Positions 1 to 8,854 of a stretch of 64,000 nt of DNA are shown in pieces. Below the pieces are notes generated by a model. That model saw only the letters and a list, made by a program, of their open reading frames with translations. It made no database searches and was not told where the DNA came from. Within the stretch, counting starts at the first letter, position 1, and the number at the start of each line of letters is the position of its first letter. The DNA is taken from NCBI RefSeq assembly GCF_002256285.1, contig NZ_NKJE01000009.1:67118-131117 (forward strand), written 5' to 3'. The stretch is from Flavobacterium sp. BFFFF1. Lineage in GTDB: Bacteria; Bacteroidota; Bacteroidia; Flavobacteriales; Flavobacteriaceae. A program made the position numbers and the translations under genes.

Positions 1-2
1 GA

Positions 3-371
3 GGTGGCGGGGAGCATTAAAATCACAGGGCAAGGACTTCCTCACTTTTTTACGCGAGGCCTTTTCAAACGCTTACGGATGGAAAATGTACTATTGGGAA
101 TGACGTATGGCTGGGATCTAATGTGGTAGTCAGACGCGGTGTAACCATAGGAGATGGCGCCATTGTAGGGGCAAATTCCTTTGTAAATAAAGATGTAAAA
201 CCATTTGAAATTGTTGGAGGAATTCCTGCGAGGACGATAAAGATGCGTTTTACGGATGATAAAATTCGCATGATACAAGAATCGAAATGGTGGGAGAAAA
301 ATTTAGAGGAAGCAAAAGTAATAATTGCCCACCTGGAAAAACAAGGGTTATTTGAAACCGATGCCCCATAA
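3..371 (+). pseudogene. Hexapeptide (CatB/Vat-like) O-acetyltransferase, 3' part, interrupted by an in-frame stop
   Basis: The C-terminal part is a left-handed beta-helix acyltransferase: TIGNDVWLGSNVVVRRG, then GVTIGDGAIVGANSFVNKDV and EIVGGIPA, the classic end of CatB/Vat-type acetyltransferases that O-acetylate sugars in polysaccharide loci. The same frame reads through the family's GxEH...TSxxFY segment upstream (GGEH, then NHRARTSSLFYARPF), but a TAA at 18-20 falls directly after GGEH. The stop therefore lies inside the conserved fold. A GTG at 123 could restart only the last 82 residues, too little for a full helix. The N-terminus lies outside the window. Either a genuine pseudogene or a base error; the acyltransferase identity of the frame is secure. 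Confidence 0.7.
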
Positions 372-407
372 ACTGATTTTAAAAATTTTTGCAGAACGGC
401 TGTACTT

Positions 408-1229
408 ATGATTATTGTGAAACTTATCGGAGGACTCGGAAATCAAATGTTTCAGTATGCTGCTGCAAAATCTTTAGCGCTAAACCAAAACAAAAAATTA
501 CTGGTTGACCGGTCTGCATTTGAAACCTACAAAACACACCAGTACGGATTAAATCATTTTAATGCCAATGTACTTTTTTCTTCAGAAGAAAATCGGTTTT
601 CAAGAAAGATAAGATCAATTTTTTCGAAAAGCCTCGACTACGAAGAAACAGATTTTAGTTATAACAAGGATTTTTATTCGTTGAAGGGCAATCCTACTGT
701 TTTATCAGGTTATTTCCAGTCAGAGCAATACTTTAAAAACTATGAACAGGAAATTCGGAATGATTTTGTTGTTACCTCACCATTAAAACAGATTACTTCC
801 AACACGATTCTCCAGATGCAGCAGGAAAATGCCGTATCGATTCATTTTAGGCGTGGGGATTATGTCGGGCACGGTTTACATGATACTAAAAATGAAGCAT
901 ACTATGAAAAAGCCGTAACACTGGTCGAGTCGAAGATTGAATCTCCGGTTTTTTACGTTTTTTCAGACGATATTGCGTGGGCTAAGGAACATTTTAAAGC
1001 AAATTCAAAAATTGTATTTGTCGATTTTAACGATGCTTCAAGTAACTTTGAAGACATGGTACTGATGTCAAAATGCAAGCATAATATTATTGCGAACAGT
1101 AGTTTCAGTTGGTGGGGTGCCTGGTTAAATAGTAATCCAGACAAGATTGTTACTGCGCCCGCGCTTTGGTTTAATGACCAGGACATTGATTCATCGGACA
1201 TCGTTCCTGAAGACTGGATTAAGCTTTAG
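408..1229 (+). CDS. Alpha-1,2-fucosyltransferase, GT11 family
   Basis: Transfers L-fucose from GDP-fucose in alpha-1,2 linkage to a galactose-type acceptor during assembly of a surface glycan. The 273-residue protein has the GT11 N-terminal motif IGGLGNQMFQYAAAK (residues 7-21), the donor-binding HFRRGDY (146-152) and the C-terminal NSSFSWWGAWL, close to the full family length of about 290. No membrane segment is visible, so it should act at the cytoplasmic face. It follows the broken acetyltransferase by 36 bases. GDP-fucose synthesis genes are not in the window. Family call is firm; acceptor and exact linkage are inferred from the family. Confidence 0.9.
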   Translation: MIIVKLIGGLGNQMFQYAAAKSLALNQNKKLLVDRSAFETYKTHQYGLNHFNANVLFSSEENRFSRKIRSIFSKSLDYEETDFSYNKDFYSLKGNPTVLSGYFQSEQYFKNYEQEIRNDFVVTSPLKQITSNTILQMQQENAVSIHFRRGDYVGHGLHDTKNEAYYEKAVTLVESKIESPVFYVFSDDIAWAKEHFKANSKIVFVDFNDASSNFEDMVLMSKCKHNIIANSSFSWWGAWLNSNPDKIVTAPALWFNDQDIDSSDIVPEDWIKL

Positions 1230-1375
1230 CATATGGAAAAAGGATTGTTTTCAGATTTACCGCGACTTTCCTCGATACCGATCGAAGGAACCTGCACCAC
1301 TGGTCGTACATACCTTCTCCGGTTGGATAAATTGTCATTCGTATCCTCGAGAATGCCTCTAAACCAAAATAACAA

Positions 1376-2395
1376 ATGAAAAACCCGGCAATTTCTGTTA
1401 TTCTTCCCGTTTATAACTGTGAAAAGTACATTGCAGAAGCATTAGGTAGCATTCTAAATCAAGCGTTTGCCAATTTTGAGGTTTTTGTTATCGATGATGC
1501 ATCCACTGATGCTACCTTGGACGTTATTTCAAAATTCAATGATCCGAGGATCAAGCTGATCACCAAGGCAAAAAACACAGGCTACACAGACAGCTTGAAT
1601 ATGGGGTTAAAGTTTGCAAATGGAAAATATATTGCAAGAATGGATGGAGATGACATTGCCATGCCTGATCGATTCGAGAAGCAATACCGGCTGATGGAAG
1701 ACCGTCCTGATATAATTGTTTGCGGGACATGGCTGTCCATAATAGCCAGTGAAAGAGTGATACAAAATCCGGAAAATCATGAGCAAATTTTGTTGCAGTT
1801 ATTGTATAAAAACCCTATCGGTCATCCTTCAGTGTTTATCAGGAAGGATGCGATAACGTCACTTGAATATGATAAATTTAAAGAGCCTGCAGAAGACTAC
1901 GATCTTTGGTCAAAAATGATTTGGTTGGGGCACTTTTATAACATTCAGCAGCCCTTGATGCAATACAGGCAGCACGAATTGCAGGTTTCAAACACTAAAA
2001 ACAACAAACAGACCCGTCATTTTAATGAATCAAGAATCCTGCTATTTAAACGGCTCCATTATGATGTTTCAATGTTTCCGGATTCATTGGTGCTAAAAAT
2101 ATTAAATCGGGAATTTGCCTTGTCTGGAAAGGAATTCAGGCTGATGTTAAAATGGTTTCATGAAGTACAGGAAAAAAATAGAAATAAGCAGCTATACCAG
2201 GTAAAAGAGTTTATTGAGATTACGGAGCAGATGAAAAACTCCTTTATAGGGGACTACTTCCTTATGAATAAATTTAAAGGTATTATTGTGGACAGATTTT
2301 TTAGCTTACCACCGCGACTAATGTATTTCGTTGTTAAGGTCTGCACAAAATATTTTAATCGTCAATTATATCGTAAACTGGGAATTTCTTACTAA
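1376..2395 (+). CDS. GT2 family glycosyltransferase
   Basis: A GT-A fold, inverting glycosyltransferase of 339 residues. The N-terminal half shows ISVILPVYNCEKYI, the nucleotide-binding IDDASTD near residue 40, and the metal-binding ARMDGDDIA near residue 87. The acceptor side contains DAITSLEYDKFKEPAEDYDLW, the usual ED site. There is no transmembrane helix, so it probably acts on a lipid-linked intermediate in the cytoplasm. It follows the fucosyltransferase after a 146-base gap that shows no gene, and its end nearly abuts the next GT2 gene. Donor and acceptor cannot be told from sequence. Confidence 0.88.
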   Translation: MKNPAISVILPVYNCEKYIAEALGSILNQAFANFEVFVIDDASTDATLDVISKFNDPRIKLITKAKNTGYTDSLNMGLKFANGKYIARMDGDDIAMPDRFEKQYRLMEDRPDIIVCGTWLSIIASERVIQNPENHEQILLQLLYKNPIGHPSVFIRKDAITSLEYDKFKEPAEDYDLWSKMIWLGHFYNIQQPLMQYRQHELQVSNTKNNKQTRHFNESRILLFKRLHYDVSMFPDSLVLKILNREFALSGKEFRLMLKWFHEVQEKNRNKQLYQVKEFIEITEQMKNSFIGDYFLMNKFKGIIVDRFFSLPPRLMYFVVKVCTKYFNRQLYRKLGISY

Positions 2396-2405
2396 TATCG
2401 CCAAC

Positions 2406-3320
2406 ATGGAAGGTCCACTAATTTCAATCATAGTACCGTGCTATAATCAGGGAGATTTCCTTGACACAGCGCTCCAGTCCGTTGCGGATCAAGCATACCC
2501 AAACTGGGAGTGTATGATTGTAAATGATGGGAGTACGGATCATACAGCAGAAATAGCTTTAAGATGGGTTGAACGCGATTCCCGGTTTCGTTACACCTAT
2601 AAAAAAAATGGAGGGCTCAGCAGCGCAAGAAACTGCGGAATAGATAAAGCCAATGGGCAGTACATACAATTCCTAGACTCTGATGATTTTATTGATAAAG
2701 AGAAATTACTCGCGTCGATTCAGGTATTTAAAGAGGATTTTGATGCCGAAATTGTCGTGTCAGATTTCAGGATGTTTGTGAACCGTCCCGAAAAGTCTAC
2801 CATCCCATATTGTAACCTCAAACAATCGCTCTTTACGTACCACAATGTGCTTTTTCAATGGGACAATTCGTTCAGTATCCCAATTCATTGTGGCTTTTTT
2901 AAAAGAAATTTATTTGATGGTTTTAGATTTAATGAAAATTTGAAGGCAAAAGAAGACTGGATGATGTGGATCAGTTTTTTTAAACAAGGTTCCAAAGCAA
3001 AATTTTTAGACCAGCCATTGGCATTCTATAGGCGTAATCCCAATAGTATGACGATGAAAGAAAGCATGCTTGAAGATTATTTAAAGGTATACGATTGCTT
3101 GAAGGAAGATGTTGCTCCTGAAGACTTTCATCAGTTTTCGAGAAATATGATCTCAAAATATTACAGTTCCAACATTTATTTTAAAACACGCCTTTATAAA
3201 ACTACTCAATCAAATTCATATCAGTTGGGCATCTTACTTAAGAAGTGCTTTAAAAAACTCGGAATTTTAACTCCGGCAAAATATGTTTTCTTAAAAATTA
3301 TAGTTTTCCTGAAAAAGTAA
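2406..3320 (+). CDS. GT2 family glycosyltransferase
   Basis: GT-A glycosyltransferase with ISIIVPCYNQGDF at the N-terminus, VNDGSTD, a SSARNCGID segment and the LDSDDF metal site; the acceptor half has a KEDWMMW element. The ATG at 2406 is chosen (304 residues) because the frame is also open further upstream but the family homology begins exactly here, and this start lies 10 bases after the previous stop rather than 65 bases inside that gene. Likely co-transcribed with both neighbours as part of the polysaccharide operon. Sugar specificity is unknown. Confidence 0.87.
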   Translation: MEGPLISIIVPCYNQGDFLDTALQSVADQAYPNWECMIVNDGSTDHTAEIALRWVERDSRFRYTYKKNGGLSSARNCGIDKANGQYIQFLDSDDFIDKEKLLASIQVFKEDFDAEIVVSDFRMFVNRPEKSTIPYCNLKQSLFTYHNVLFQWDNSFSIPIHCGFFKRNLFDGFRFNENLKAKEDWMMWISFFKQGSKAKFLDQPLAFYRRNPNSMTMKESMLEDYLKVYDCLKEDVAPEDFHQFSRNMISKYYSSNIYFKTRLYKTTQSNSYQLGILLKKCFKKLGILTPAKYVFLKIIVFLKK

Positions 3321-3325
3321 GATAT

Positions 3326-4234
3326 ATGCTGGCCATCGTGATTCCATATTTTAAAGAAGCTTTTTTTGAGGATACACTGGCATCGCTGGCGGGTCAGAGC
3401 GATCACCGATTTAAAGTTTATATCGGTAATGATGCCGGCAAAGTATCGCCATTGCCATTGCTTGAAAAATATAAAGGAATGTTTGATTGTTATTACAAGG
3501 GTTTCAGTGAAAACATTGGCTCAAAGTCTCTTGTGAAACAATGGGAGCGATGCATTGCACTCACGGAAAATGAAGAATGGATAATGATTTTGGGTGACGA
3601 TGATGTGTTAGGCGACAATGTAGTTTCCACTTTTTATGAAAATATTGCTGATATCAAGACTCGTAAAGCCTCAGTAATTAGGTACGCGTCTATTGTTATC
3701 GATGGGTCAGGAAACGAAGTTTCGTCTATTTTTACGCATCCGGTACTCGAGAGTCCTCAGGATTTCATGATTCGGAAGCTATGTGGTAAAACGCGAAGTT
3801 CGCTAAGCGAATATATTTTCAGTAGGGAAGCGATGCAAAAGGTAAAATTCAGAGACCTGCCGCTGGCGTGGAATACAGATTTACTGGCTGTTTTTGAGTT
3901 TTCCCTTGGGAATAAAATCTTTACAATAAATGAGGCCAAAGTATTTTTTCGAGTCAGCGGAATGAACCTCACTTCGCTCAGTGAAAACCATAAACTGAAA
4001 AGTCATGCAACGTTTCAGTTCATGTTACATTTAATGAAAAGTTGGTTACATACCTTTGATGCAGTACAAAGAGAAATTTTATTCGACCGGTTGGAAAAAA
4101 CATTCCTCAATAATAAAAAGAATATATACTTTTGGATGCAGATGAGCTGGTTTTATCTGCAAAGATTTTATGTGAAGCGATACATCCTGTTTTTGCTTAA
4201 ATTCATTCACGCAGCCAGAGAAAAATATAGATGA
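3326..4234 (+). CDS. GT2-like glycosyltransferase
   Basis: A 302-residue protein with a GT-A type N-terminus (LAIVIPYFKEAFFEDTLASL) and a metal-binding site MILGDDDVLG near residue 92. The nucleotide-binding strand reads YIGNDAG rather than the common DDGSTD, so it is a divergent GT2 member. The C-terminal part is rich in aromatic and basic residues (near 270-300) and may sit on the membrane surface. It begins 5 bases after the previous gene and overlaps the next by 4 bases (ATGA), pointing to coupled translation within the operon. Substrates unknown. Confidence 0.8.
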   Translation: MLAIVIPYFKEAFFEDTLASLAGQSDHRFKVYIGNDAGKVSPLPLLEKYKGMFDCYYKGFSENIGSKSLVKQWERCIALTENEEWIMILGDDDVLGDNVVSTFYENIADIKTRKASVIRYASIVIDGSGNEVSSIFTHPVLESPQDFMIRKLCGKTRSSLSEYIFSREAMQKVKFRDLPLAWNTDLLAVFEFSLGNKIFTINEAKVFFRVSGMNLTSLSENHKLKSHATFQFMLHLMKSWLHTFDAVQREILFDRLEKTFLNNKKNIYFWMQMSWFYLQRFYVKRYILFLLKFIHAAREKYR

Positions 4235-5454
4235 AGTTGAAATTTTTAATTGTAAAACAGGATTTGAGGGTTTCAGGGACAAGCCAGGGGATTTGTTCCC
4301 GATCTTTCCTGTCCAAATTAAGAGACGTTTATCCTGATAGTATAATCGATGTGGTATATCTCAAAGAGGCTCCGACTGAGGATCAGTTGCACCTATTGCC
4401 TGTCGATAATATTGAAAGTCATGTGCTTGATCTTCGGATCCCATTTATAACCAAATGCGTGAACAGCATTTATTGGCGCCTATTTCATAAGTCGCTTAAC
4501 GAACAATATATCCATAAAATATATGCTGCTCATCTGTCCAATATAGACTATGCCAGATACGATCATATTTTTATAATGAGTTCCGGATTAAACCACGAGA
4601 CAATACTGGGCTCAAAAGACCTGCCTATCCTTAAAAAAGCTATCGTCAGCTTTCATGACCCTTACCCGCTTTATTGGTATTCTGGAACAAACAGGGCGCT
4701 TTCCAATCTTGATCTGTTTCGGTTAAGACAGATGAATGACGTTGTTTCACAGGCCAAAACCTGCATCAGCACAGCAGCACTGATGTCAGATGATTTGCAA
4801 TTTCTATACGGGAGTAAAAAGAAATTCCATACATTACCGCATCAATTTTGTGAGAAGGTTTTCGATTTATCCAACAATTCGCAGGTCGTAAAAAAAAATA
4901 AGAAAGTAACGATTTCCTATCACGGGGCAATTCAATTCGGTAGAAATGCCGATTGCCTGCTCGATGCATATAAGGAACTTGTTAACGAAAACGAATATTA
5001 TAGAGAAAATACTGAGTTTATTTTGAGATTACGCGGTCAGGACAACAAACGCCTCATTGCAAAATATGCCGAAACACAAAATATCGTAGTGCTGGATACC
5101 CTGAATTTTTCTAATTCATCCAATGAGCAGATTCATGAAACAGACATTGGTGTTATTCTTGAAAATGGTCCCTTGGTATGTAATATACTTGTTGGAAAAG
5201 CGCCATTTCTTGCAGCATACAATAAACCAATACTTTGTATTTCACCTCCAAAGAGTGAATTGAGGAATATTGTCAAGGAAGAAAAATTTATAGCAACTGC
5301 GACAGATAAGGAAGAAATAAAACAAAAATTAGCCTATTTGATCAGGGACAGATTTAGTTCTGACGCACCAATGTACCCTTTCGGGGATTATTTCAGTGAC
5401 GATAATTTCAAAAAATCCCTCAATTTAATTCTATCAGAAATCGGTGATAAATAA
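4231..5454 (+). CDS. Putative GT-B type glycosyltransferase
   Basis: A 407-residue soluble protein placed among glycosyltransferases. It looks like a divergent GT-B enzyme: an N-terminal domain with IVSFHDPYPLYW and a middle strand KVTISYHGAIQFGRNADCLLDA, comparable with the start of the second Rossmann domain in GT4 enzymes. The C-terminal part has DIGVILENGPLVCNILVGKAP, but the usual EX7E motif is not obvious. ATGA overlap with the preceding gene and 11-base overlap with the next suggest tight co-translation. Assignment as a glycosyltransferase rests on fold-like patterns and context; donor unknown. Confidence 0.6.
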   Translation: MKLKFLIVKQDLRVSGTSQGICSRSFLSKLRDVYPDSIIDVVYLKEAPTEDQLHLLPVDNIESHVLDLRIPFITKCVNSIYWRLFHKSLNEQYIHKIYAAHLSNIDYARYDHIFIMSSGLNHETILGSKDLPILKKAIVSFHDPYPLYWYSGTNRALSNLDLFRLRQMNDVVSQAKTCISTAALMSDDLQFLYGSKKKFHTLPHQFCEKVFDLSNNSQVVKKNKKVTISYHGAIQFGRNADCLLDAYKELVNENEYYRENTEFILRLRGQDNKRLIAKYAETQNIVVLDTLNFSNSSNEQIHETDIGVILENGPLVCNILVGKAPFLAAYNKPILCISPPKSELRNIVKEEKFIATATDKEEIKQKLAYLIRDRFSSDAPMYPFGDYFSDDNFKKSLNLILSEIGDK

Positions 5455-6109
5455 TTTAAAAGAGCTCATACGCAAAAGATACAACATCAGCTTTTCAAAA
5501 TCAGGAGACGATATTCAGCTCATGAAAATTATCAATCAGTCTACGCCTGGCGTTTACGTTGATGTTGGTTGCTGGCATCCGTTCAATGCATCGAATACCT
5601 ATCACTTTTACCTGAGGGACTGGAAAGGGATTTGTATCGATGCAAACCCTGAAATGGCAGCGCTTTACAGAAAATACCGTCCCGCTGATGTATTTATTAA
5701 TGCAGGGGTGGGAACCAGCACACAGCCACTGACATATTGCATGTTTGAAGAGAGTTCCATGAACACTTTCGACAAAGAATTCATTGTTAAGCATGATGTC
5801 GGGTCTAAAATCATCAAGAGAATCGACGTGGAAATGCGGTCTTTAAGTGCCATCTTAGAGATGCACATCAAGGATGGAGACAGACTGGACTTTTTCGATA
5901 TAGATGTCGAAGGTTTCGATCTTGAGGTACTGAAATCCAATAATTGGGATAAATTTCGACCTAAAGTAATTTTGGTTGAAAGCGACAATCCGCTTATTGA
6001 CGACATCGGATCTGAAATTGTAAGATATTTAGAAGATAAAGATTACAGACTTGCCGCAAAATCAATCATTAACGGTGATTTGGGAAATCTGTTTTTGATT
6101 TCAAAATAG
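5444..6109 (+). CDS. FkbM family SAM-dependent methyltransferase
   Basis: A 221-residue methyltransferase of the FkbM type (Methyltransf_21), which commonly O-methylates sugars in polysaccharide loci. Visible motifs are the SAM-binding GVYVDVGCWHPFNAS, CIDANPEM (acid end of strand 2) and the family hallmark FDIDVEGFDLEVLKS. Its start lies 11 bases inside the previous gene, and a 64-base gap follows. The product may carry a methylated residue or a methyl cap, but the acceptor is not predictable. A second, unrelated methyltransferase sits at 24.7 kb. Confidence 0.85.
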   Translation: MINNLKELIRKRYNISFSKSGDDIQLMKIINQSTPGVYVDVGCWHPFNASNTYHFYLRDWKGICIDANPEMAALYRKYRPADVFINAGVGTSTQPLTYCMFEESSMNTFDKEFIVKHDVGSKIIKRIDVEMRSLSAILEMHIKDGDRLDFFDIDVEGFDLEVLKSNNWDKFRPKVILVESDNPLIDDIGSEIVRYLEDKDYRLAAKSIINGDLGNLFLISK

Positions 6110-6173
6110 CTGATTTCCGGAGTGCTTTTGAAGTTGCTCCCCACAATTAAAAATTTAACGATATTCGGATTTT

Positions 6174-6875
6174 ATGAAAATTGCCATTACAGGAGAACGA
6201 GGATTTCTTGGGATTCATTTGACAGCTTATTTTAGGTATGTGTTGAAATTTGAGGTGATCGAATTGGGCAGGGATTATTTAAATACATTACCACATGCAG
6301 GGCCTATTGATTGGCTAATCCATGCAGCGTTTATTCATAGACATGAAAATCCTGAAATGGTACTTGAATTGAACCGCAGACTTACACAAGATACGCTGAA
6401 TTGCCTTTGTCAAAACAACATAAGATGTAATATCGCTTTTTTATCATCAATACAAGAGGATAATGACTCCTTTTATGGTAAAGCTAAATCAGAAGCAAAG
6501 ACCAAAATTCATGAATTTTGTACACGAAGGAATATGAATTTCATTTCGTATAAACTGCCAAATATTTTTGGGAAATATGCAATTCCCGAAAAAACATCAT
6601 TTATAGCTACCTTCTGCTACAACCTTATACATAATAAGGCTGTTAATTTTAATTCGAATGAAATAAGGCTTTGCTATATTGACGACGCGGTGTCGACAAT
6701 TGCAACATTGGCTCCGAACGAATTTACTTACACTACGACAAATGTCAATGCTGTCTATCTGTTGCTTAAGGATTTTCACGAGATGAATTTAAGCGGACAG
6801 TTTCCAAACTTAAAAACAAAATTTGAATTAGATTTGTACCAGACCTATTTGGGGTATACTAACTATAAAATGTAA
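6174..6875 (+). CDS. CapF/WbjC-like NAD-dependent sugar reductase, SDR domain only
   Basis: An extended SDR protein with the Rossmann motif ITGERGFLG (residues 4-12) and the active site FLSSIQ...YGKAK (YxxxK). The stretch FISYKLPNIFGKY...TSFIATFCYNL closely matches CapF/WbjC/FnlB, which reduce a 4-keto-6-deoxy UDP-HexNAc intermediate on the way to UDP-FucNAc-type sugars. Those proteins run to about 370 residues with a C-terminal cupin domain; this one stops at 233, after the segment where the SDR domain ends, so the cupin is absent. A CapE-like dehydratase follows after three bases. Reductase role is inferred from homology; the product sugar may differ. Confidence 0.72.
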   Translation: MKIAITGERGFLGIHLTAYFRYVLKFEVIELGRDYLNTLPHAGPIDWLIHAAFIHRHENPEMVLELNRRLTQDTLNCLCQNNIRCNIAFLSSIQEDNDSFYGKAKSEAKTKIHEFCTRRNMNFISYKLPNIFGKYAIPEKTSFIATFCYNLIHNKAVNFNSNEIRLCYIDDAVSTIATLAPNEFTYTTTNVNAVYLLLKDFHEMNLSGQFPNLKTKFELDLYQTYLGYTNYKM

Positions 6876-6878
6876 AGG

Positions 6879-7805
6879 GTGAAATTATTTATTACGGGCG
6901 GCGCCGGTTACTTAGGCAGGGAAATTGTAAAGAGATTTTATGATAAGGCTGACATTACGATTTACAGTCGGGATGAGGCGAAACATTATTATCTAAGAAA
7001 ACAATTTCCAAAAATAAAATGTATTATCGGTGACGTTGCTGATTTTGACCTGATGAACAAAGCGGCTAAGAACCATGACTACGGAATTTTTGCTGCGTCC
7101 CTGAAACAAATTGAAGCAGTCGACCAAAATGTGGAAGTAGCTGTCAGAACTATAGTGAACGGAGCAATTAATTCAAGGAATGTTGCTGAAGCCAATCGGT
7201 TTAAGGCAGCTTGCTTTATATCTTCGGATAAAAGCCGCGGCGCGACAACACTTTATGGCGCAATGAAATTTATTGGAGGAGAAGCGTTTATTGTCAATGC
7301 GGAACAATCTGAAGTAAACCTTACAACCGCCATTTACGGAAACGTGCTGAATTCGACAGGCAGTATCATCCCATTGATACAGGATTCGTTAAAAAACAAG
7401 TACGAACTTAAATTATACTCTCCCCAGATGACACGATTCATGATTGATGTGGAGGAAGCCGTGGCACTTATCGAAAATTCTTTTAATTTCACTGGGTTCA
7501 ATATCATTCCCAATATCCCAAGTTTTAATGTTTCCCATCTTTTTGAGATTTATCAGGAAGAATTTGGACTGCAATATTCAATTGGAGCACCCCGGATTTC
7601 CGAGAAAATTCATGAAGTAATGATCGCTCGTGAAGAGGTTTCCAGAACGTATTTAGACAAAAGCCTGAATCAGTACATGATGCATTACCAAAAGATTTAT
7701 AATGATCCAGAAATTAAATTTGATGAGTTTTCCAGTGGGAATGTGGCCGTCACTAAACAACAGCTTCACGAAAAATTGCTGGACAATAATTTTTTTAGAA
7801 GCTAA
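6879..7805 (+). CDS. CapE/FlaA1-like UDP-HexNAc 4,6-dehydratase (extended SDR)
   Basis: A 308-residue SDR enzyme with the NAD site ITGGAGYLG and the active site SSDKSRGATTLYGAMK, which has the Asp-Lys...Tyr...Lys arrangement typical of inverting UDP-GlcNAc 4,6-dehydratases (CapE, PseB). The family makes UDP-4-keto-6-deoxy-HexNAc, the substrate of the CapF-type reductase encoded just upstream. The start codon is GTG at 6879, three bases after the previous stop; the motif begins at residue 5, so no longer N-terminus is expected. A CapG-type 2-epimerase is not adjacent, though NeuC at 11.3 kb belongs to the same fold family. Confidence 0.78.
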   Translation: MKLFITGGAGYLGREIVKRFYDKADITIYSRDEAKHYYLRKQFPKIKCIIGDVADFDLMNKAAKNHDYGIFAASLKQIEAVDQNVEVAVRTIVNGAINSRNVAEANRFKAACFISSDKSRGATTLYGAMKFIGGEAFIVNAEQSEVNLTTAIYGNVLNSTGSIIPLIQDSLKNKYELKLYSPQMTRFMIDVEEAVALIENSFNFTGFNIIPNIPSFNVSHLFEIYQEEFGLQYSIGAPRISEKIHEVMIAREEVSRTYLDKSLNQYMMHYQKIYNDPEIKFDEFSSGNVAVTKQQLHEKLLDNNFFRS

Positions 7806-7822
7806 ACAAGAAAACTGAAAGC

Positions 7823-8854
7823 ATGAGAGTAGGAAGCAATCCGAATAAACAGGTAGATCAACAACCCTCGCCATACAAACACCAGGTAATAATTCCTGTT
7901 TATATACCACATGAAGAGGACTATTTCAAGGACAGTTTGCAAATACTGAAAATTTGCATTGAATCGCTGTTAAAAACAATTCATAATAAAACGTTCGTCT
8001 CTATAGTGAACAACGGCAGTTGCGAAACGGTGACACATTATCTGAACACCCTTCTTGAAGATAAAAAAATACATGAACTGATCCACACCCACAACATCGG
8101 AAAAATCAATGCAGTCTTTAAGGGGATATCGGGAAATAATATTGAACTGGTTACCATTTCCGATGCTGATGTTTTATTTGTCTCCGGATGGCAGGCAGAA
8201 ACCCTGAAAATATTTTCCCATTTGCCCCGGGTAGGAGTAATTGGGCTGACACCTCAATTTAGAACCTTTAACAGTCATTGTGGCAATATCATAACGGATA
8301 ATTTATTTAGTAAAAGATTGAAGTTTATACGTGTGAAAAACAGGGATGCTCTTGTGCATTTCTATGATAGTATCGGCTGGGACAGAAATTACAATCAGAG
8401 CTACCTTGAGTATGGTCTGGGACTGCAGGACAAGGATCTGACTTGTTTTGTGGGCTCTGGCCACTTTGTCGCTACCTACAAAAGAGATATGTTCGAAGAA
8501 CTCTATACTTTTATAGGTGGTAAAAAAGCTGCTGGAATTGGTGAAATTTATATTGATTCAAAATCACTTGAAAAGGATTACTGGCGGGTCACAACCCATG
8601 ATAATTTCGCATATCATATGGGAAATATATATGAAGCGTGGATGTCTGAGGCCGAATATATGCCGGTCGATAATAATAATGTCCCTGAAGGGTTTAAAAA
8701 AGGGAGAAGGATTTCCTCTTTTCATTTTTTTATAAAAAATAAACTGGTGCCGAAAGTTCTCCTTAACGATAAGATATCAAGACTGTTTTTCCGCTGGAAG
8801 AAATTGCCTAAGGAAATGATAAAGCACTATAATTCATTAAAAGCTGTTGAATAA
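7823..8854 (+). CDS. GT2-like glycosyltransferase
   Basis: A 343-residue GT-A type protein: HQVIIPVYIPHEEDYF at the N-terminus, the strand SIVNNGS where most members have DDGS, and a metal site ISDADVLF. The acceptor half contains CFVGSGHFVATYKRDMFEEL. The first twenty residues are hydrophilic and outside the family core, so a start slightly further in is possible. It starts 17 bases after the CapE-like gene and its last codons overlap the next gene, in keeping with one operon. Specificity unknown. Confidence 0.75.
   Translation: MRVGSNPNKQVDQQPSPYKHQVIIPVYIPHEEDYFKDSLQILKICIESLLKTIHNKTFVSIVNNGSCETVTHYLNTLLEDKKIHELIHTHNIGKINAVFKGISGNNIELVTISDADVLFVSGWQAETLKIFSHLPRVGVIGLTPQFRTFNSHCGNIITDNLFSKRLKFIRVKNRDALVHFYDSIGWDRNYNQSYLEYGLGLQDKDLTCFVGSGHFVATYKRDMFEELYTFIGGKKAAGIGEIYIDSKSLEKDYWRVTTHDNFAYHMGNIYEAWMSEAEYMPVDNNNVPEGFKKGRRISSFHFFIKNKLVPKVLLNDKISRLFFRWKKLPKEMIKHYNSLKAVE

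Noticed and set aside
1147..1362. Open frame of 71 codons overlapping the end of the fucosyltransferase gene
   Set aside because: Most of it lies in another frame of a well-supported gene, and the rest shows no protein-like pattern or family similarity.
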